The translations under genes and the position numbers were made by a program. 64,000 bases of DNA from Herbiconiux sp. Lineage in GTDB: Bacteria; Actinomycetota; Actinomycetes; Actinomycetales; Microbacteriaceae. How positions within the stretch are numbered: position 1 is the first letter of the stretch; the number at the start of each line of letters is the position of its first letter. The stretch covers positions 1-64,000 of the forward strand of contig NZ_JAHFUW010000015.1 in NCBI RefSeq assembly GCF_023264855.1. The letters are read 5' to 3'. Shown here piece by piece: positions 61,489-64,000 of the stretch. Under the pieces are notes generated by a model. That model was not told where the DNA came from. It saw only the letters and a program-made list of their open reading frames with translations, and did no database searches.

Positions 61489-62765
61489 CAGTTGCCGCCC
61501 GTCTGGCCGGTGGGGGCCTGCCCGCCGCCGAAGCCGCTGGGGAGCTGGCTCGGGTCGAAGCCCTCGGGCAGGGTGCCCGTGCCGCCGCCCGGGAACGTTC
61601 CGGTGCCGCCGGTGCCGGAATTGCCGCTGCCCGGAGTGAACACGGTGACCTTCACGAGGTCGCCCTCGGCGAGGCCCTCGGTGATCTCGGTCAGGGTTCC
61701 GACGGTCTCGCCGACCGTCACCGTGGTGGTGGTCTCGTTCCCGTCGGCGTCGACCAGGGTCACGGTCGAGGCGCCGTCGGCATCCGTGGTCACGGCCGCG
61801 CTCGGCACGGTGAGCACGTCGGTGCGGCGCTCGTAGACGATGGAGGCGGTCACCGAGGTGCCGTCGTACAAGCCCTCGGGGCTGCCGGTCACGGCGACCG
61901 TGACGGGGTACGCGGCGGCGCCCGACGTGGTGGAGGGCAGCAGGCCTACCTCGCTGACGGTGCCGAAGATGGAGTCGCCGTCATCGGTCGACAGCTCGAC
62001 CTGGTCGCCGGCAGCCACGTTCGCGACGTCGGTCTCGCCGACCGAGAGGCTGACCTCCCACGAGTCGGTGCTGACGATGGTGAAGGCCGCCGTGGAGGCG
62101 GTGCTGGTGGAGCCGGTGCCCGTGCCGGTCGCGCCGGTTCCGGATGCGGTCGAACCCGAGCCGCTCGAGCTGGAGGCCGATCCGCTCGTCGTGTCGCCCA
62201 CCTCGAGGTTCACGGCCGTCACCAGGCCTGCGACCGGCGCCACCAGGGTGGCATCGGCGATCGCGGCGGTGGCTTTGTCGGAGGCGGCCTGGGCCACGGC
62301 CACCGCGGCCGCATCGGCGGCGATGGTGGCGGCCGATTCGTCGGTGCCGTCGTCGTCGGCCTCGGCCGAGGCGAGTGTCGCCGCCGCCTTGGCCAGCGTG
62401 GCCTGCGCCGAGAGCGCCTCGGCCTGCACGGTGAGGGTGTCGACGGCAGCCAGCACGTCGCCCGCGGCGACCGTCTGACCCGCCTGCACGTTCACGGCCG
62501 TGACGGTTCCGGCGACCGCGAAGTCGACGTCCTCCTGCACCGTCGGCGTGAGGGTGCCGCTCGTGTCGACGGTCTTCTCGAGCGTCTCCAGGCTCGCGGC
62601 CACGCTCTGCGAGGTGCTCGCCCGCTGCGCTTCGGCCGAAGCCGACGCCGAGGAGGTGCCGAGCACCGCCCAGGTCACCCCGCCCCCGACGATGACGACG
62701 GCGGCCGCGCCGGCGATGACCCAGGTGCGCGGGCGCATCCGTTTGATTCTCTTGGCGATCTTCAC
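61488..62765 (-). CDS. HlyD/MacA-type efflux adaptor (second system)
   Basis: A 425-residue adaptor. A basic start (VKIAKRIKRMRPRT) and one helix (WVIAGAAAVVIVGGGVTWAVLG) precede a first lipoyl half (FAVAGTVTAVNVQAGQTVAAGDVLAAVD), a helical hairpin (about 110-180), the second lipoyl half (TLVAPVAGLVTAVNLEVGDT) and barrel/membrane-proximal domains ending GLAEGDLVKVTVFTPG, with a Gly/Pro-rich tail. The start is GTG 62765, 7 nt from TAGCGT (62778-62773), so probably leaderless; a TTG at 62795 would lie upstream of this promoter. It is first in the operon that continues through the ATPase, permease, lipoprotein and large adaptor. Confidence 0.88.
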   Translation of the reverse strand: MKIAKRIKRMRPRTWVIAGAAAVVIVGGGVTWAVLGTSSASASAEAQRASTSQSVAASLETLEKTVDTSGTLTPTVQEDVDFAVAGTVTAVNVQAGQTVAAGDVLAAVDTLTVQAEALSAQATLAKAAATLASAEADDDGTDESAATIAADAAAVAVAQAASDKATAAIADATLVAPVAGLVTAVNLEVGDTTSGSASSSSGSGSTASGTGATGTGTGSTSTASTAAFTIVSTDSWEVSLSVGETDVANVAAGDQVELSTDDGDSIFGTVSEVGLLPSTTSGAAAYPVTVAVTGSPEGLYDGTSVTASIVYERRTDVLTVPSAAVTTDADGASTVTLVDADGNETTTTVTVGETVGTLTEITEGLAEGDLVKVTVFTPGSGNSGTGGTGTFPGGGTGTLPEGFDPSQLPSGFGGGQAPTGQTGGN

Positions 62766-62772
62766 GCCCCCG

Positions 62773-62778
62773 ACGCTA
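62773..62778 (-). promoter_or_regulatory. -10 box of a leaderless promoter (second efflux operon)
   Basis: TAGCGT on the minus strand ends 7 nt before GTG 62765. It faces the divergent cysteine hydrolase promoter 34 bp away. Confidence 0.5.
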
Positions 62779-62811
62779 GGGACGGGGCTTATCAAGACCT
62801 TGGCGCGAACC

Positions 62812-62817
62812 TATGAT
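62812..62817 (+). promoter_or_regulatory. -10 box of a leaderless promoter (cysteine hydrolase)
   Basis: TATGAT, close to consensus, lies 6 nt before ATG 62824. TTATCA (62789-62794) at 17 bp is a weak -35. Confidence 0.65.
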
Positions 62818-62823
62818 GCGACT

Positions 62824-63471
62824 ATGAATGCCATGACGACACCCCGCCGCGCTCTCGTGATCATCGACGTGCAGCAGCAGTACTTCGACGGCCTGCTCGA
62901 GATCCAGTACCCGCCGCACACGGAATCGCTGCCGAAGATCGTGCAGGCCGTGGATGCCGCCGCGGCGGCGGGCATCCCCGTCGTCGCCGTGCAGCACTCC
63001 AGCGGCAGTGGTGCACCGGTCTTCGACCCCGACTCCCCCGAGTTCGAGCTGCACCCCGAGATCGCCGGCCGCGCATCCGCCGACTGGAAGCACCTCACGA
63101 AGTCGTACGGCTCCGTGTTCGCCGGCACCGACCTCGCCGAGTGGTTGCGCGAGCGCGAGGTCGACACCGTCACCCTGGTCGGCTACATGACGAACAACTG
63201 CGTGCTCGCCTCGGCCGTCGAGGCCGAGTACGCCGGCTTCGCGATCGAGGTGCTGTCGGATGCGACGGGGGCGATCCACCTCACCAACGACGCGGGATCC
63301 GCCGATGCCCGCACCGTGCACGAGACGCTGATGGCGCTGCTGAACTCCAACTGGGCCGCCGTGATCGACACCTCCGGCTGGGTCGCCGCCGTCGAGGCCG
63401 GGACGGCCGTGGCCGGGAGCGACCTCGGCAGCTCGGCCGCCGCGGGTGCCGAACGCAACCGCGCGTCGTGA
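62824..63471 (+). CDS. Isochorismatase-like cysteine hydrolase
   Basis: A 215-residue isochorismatase-fold hydrolase. The triad is visible: Asp in ALVIIDVQQQYFDG (about 15), Lys in DWKHLTKSYGSVFAGTDL (about 97) and Cys in VGYMTNNCVLASAVEAEYAGF (about 128). Such enzymes act on amide or ester bonds of compounds such as nicotinamide or N-carbamoyl derivatives; several actinobacterial members of this group are annotated only as cysteine hydrolase. The first codons (MNAMTTPRRA) hold two ATGs; 62824 was chosen for the 6-nt spacing from TATGAT. The tail from about 190 is Ala/Gly rich. Confidence 0.92.
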   Translation: MNAMTTPRRALVIIDVQQQYFDGLLEIQYPPHTESLPKIVQAVDAAAAAGIPVVAVQHSSGSGAPVFDPDSPEFELHPEIAGRASADWKHLTKSYGSVFAGTDLAEWLREREVDTVTLVGYMTNNCVLASAVEAEYAGFAIEVLSDATGAIHLTNDAGSADARTVHETLMALLNSNWAAVIDTSGWVAAVEAGTAVAGSDLGSSAAAGAERNRAS

Positions 63472-63481
63472 GGGCAGCGGG

Positions 63482-63506
63482 TGGGCCGCGCCGGCAGCGC
63501 AGCCCA
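63482..63506. terminator. Hairpin between convergent genes
   Basis: TGGGCCGCGC pairs with GCGCAGCCCA around CGGCA, with one mismatch. It lies between the convergent hydrolase and sugar permease genes and could stop transcription from both sides. No T-run is present. Confidence 0.45.
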
Positions 63507-63514
63507 TCCGGGCA

Positions 63515-64000
63515 CTACTCCTTCGTGCCGCCCGCCGTGAGCCCGCTCACGAGGAAGCGCTGCGAGAACAGGAAGATGATCAGCACCGGCGCCACCGAGA
63601 GCAGGGTCGCCAGCGCCAGCACGGGCAGCGAGATGGTGACCGACCCCGCCGTGGTGGGGTTGAACAGCGGCACGTTCGACAGCAGCTCCGCGAGGCCCAC
63701 CTGGATGGGCGACTTGCGCCCGGGTACCATCACGAACGGCAGGAAGTAGTTGTTCCAGTTGCCCACGAGGCTGAAGAAGCCCACCAGCGCGATCACCGGT
63801 GTGGCCAGCGGCATCGCCACCTGCGCGAACACCCGGAACTCCCCTGCGCCGTCGATCCGCGCCGCGTTCAGCAGGTCGCGCGAGACCGCCGTCGAGAAGT
63901 AGATGTAGGTGAGGTACACCCCGAACGGGAAGAACGAGAACGGCAGGATGACCGACAGCGGGGTTCCCACCAGCTTCAGCGAGCTCAGCTCGAGGAAGAT
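63515..64000 (-). CDS. Carbohydrate ABC transporter permease, MalG-type (partial)
   Basis: The C-terminal 161 residues of a binding-protein-dependent sugar permease; the 5' end lies beyond the right edge, and the frame stays open to the last base. The EAA loop is visible as LLNAARIDGAGEFRVFAQVAMPLATPV, followed by VGNWNNYFLPFVMV and a C-terminal LLSVAPVLIIFLFSQRFLVSGLTAGGTKE, the usual end of MalG-like subunits. The sugar is unknown, as the ATPase and binding protein are outside the window. Confidence 0.93.
   Translation of the reverse strand: MFLELSSLKLVGTPLSVILPFSFFPFGVYLTYIYFSTAVSRDLLNAARIDGAGEFRVFAQVAMPLATPVIALVGFFSLVGNWNNYFLPFVMVPGRKSPIQVGLAELLSNVPLFNPTTAGSVTISLPVLALATLLSVAPVLIIFLFSQRFLVSGLTAGGTKE

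Overview
The window is high-GC actinobacterial chromosome, most likely from the family Microbacteriaceae. Pointers are single-chain glycyl-tRNA synthetase, a DUF3073 protein, a sterol-carrier-like protein beside purD, NHEJ ligase LigD in polymerase-PE-ligase order, cell-wall-binding (CWB2) repeat proteins, and many genes that start about 6 nt after a TANNNT -10 box (leaderless). Genus cannot be set from the sequence alone. No rRNA, tRNA, CRISPR array, transposase, phage gene or replication origin was seen.

Layout. 1-4425 (minus): a partial Pro/Gln-rich protein, a TerC metal exporter under a clear Mn2+ (yybP-ykoY) riboswitch, and a MacAB-like ABC pump. 4533-10296: an acetyltransferase, a TipA-type MerR regulator divergent from an aldo/keto reductase coupled to a Tat-exported phosphoesterase, and serine dehydratase. 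10356-10425: a 70-bp near-perfect palindrome. 10457-14342: glyS, a membrane-anchored esterase, and a DMT/NIPA-like transporter preceded by two micro-ORFs. 14336-18459 (minus): a MetNIQ-type ABC importer in one run with an SnaA/NtaA flavin monooxygenase, probably for sulfur scavenging. 18571-20734: a broken copy of the tail of an IclR regulator, a lower-GC membrane gene and the intact IclR gene. 20821-24341: histidine ammonia-lyase, a quinone-reductase-like dehydrogenase and its divergent TetR regulator. 24338-28267: the NHEJ pair Ku and LigD, divergent.

28299-36652: a YVTN propeller/CWB2 surface protein, a tiny acidic protein, a KimA-like K+ importer, DUF3073, a small membrane protein, the sterol-carrier-like protein, and purD-purC. 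36667-38985: a structured leader that can hide the ribosome binding site of a 14-TM drug exporter, then a small hydrolase. 39065-44602: small enzymes, an AraC regulator ending in a nested palindrome, AlkA, and purM. 44617-47061: a secreted S1 protease with CWB2 repeats. 47133-55025 (minus): a complete kdp potassium operon (an extra 32-aa membrane protein, then F, A, B, C, D, E). Divergent from it is a pair of paralogous genes of unknown function, the first with a 1-nt frameshift; the shared spacer holds four copies of CGTYAGGA. 56287-62765 (minus): a second ABC efflux module with two adaptors and a DUF5666-like lipoprotein. The end has a cysteine hydrolase and part of a sugar ABC permease.

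Themes: two K+ uptake routes (KimA and Kdp), two MacAB-like pumps, purine synthesis genes (purD, purC, purM) in separate places, and many short cis elements. The least explained parts are the kdp-linked pair with its box cluster, the leader at 36667-36763, and the extragenic palindromes.
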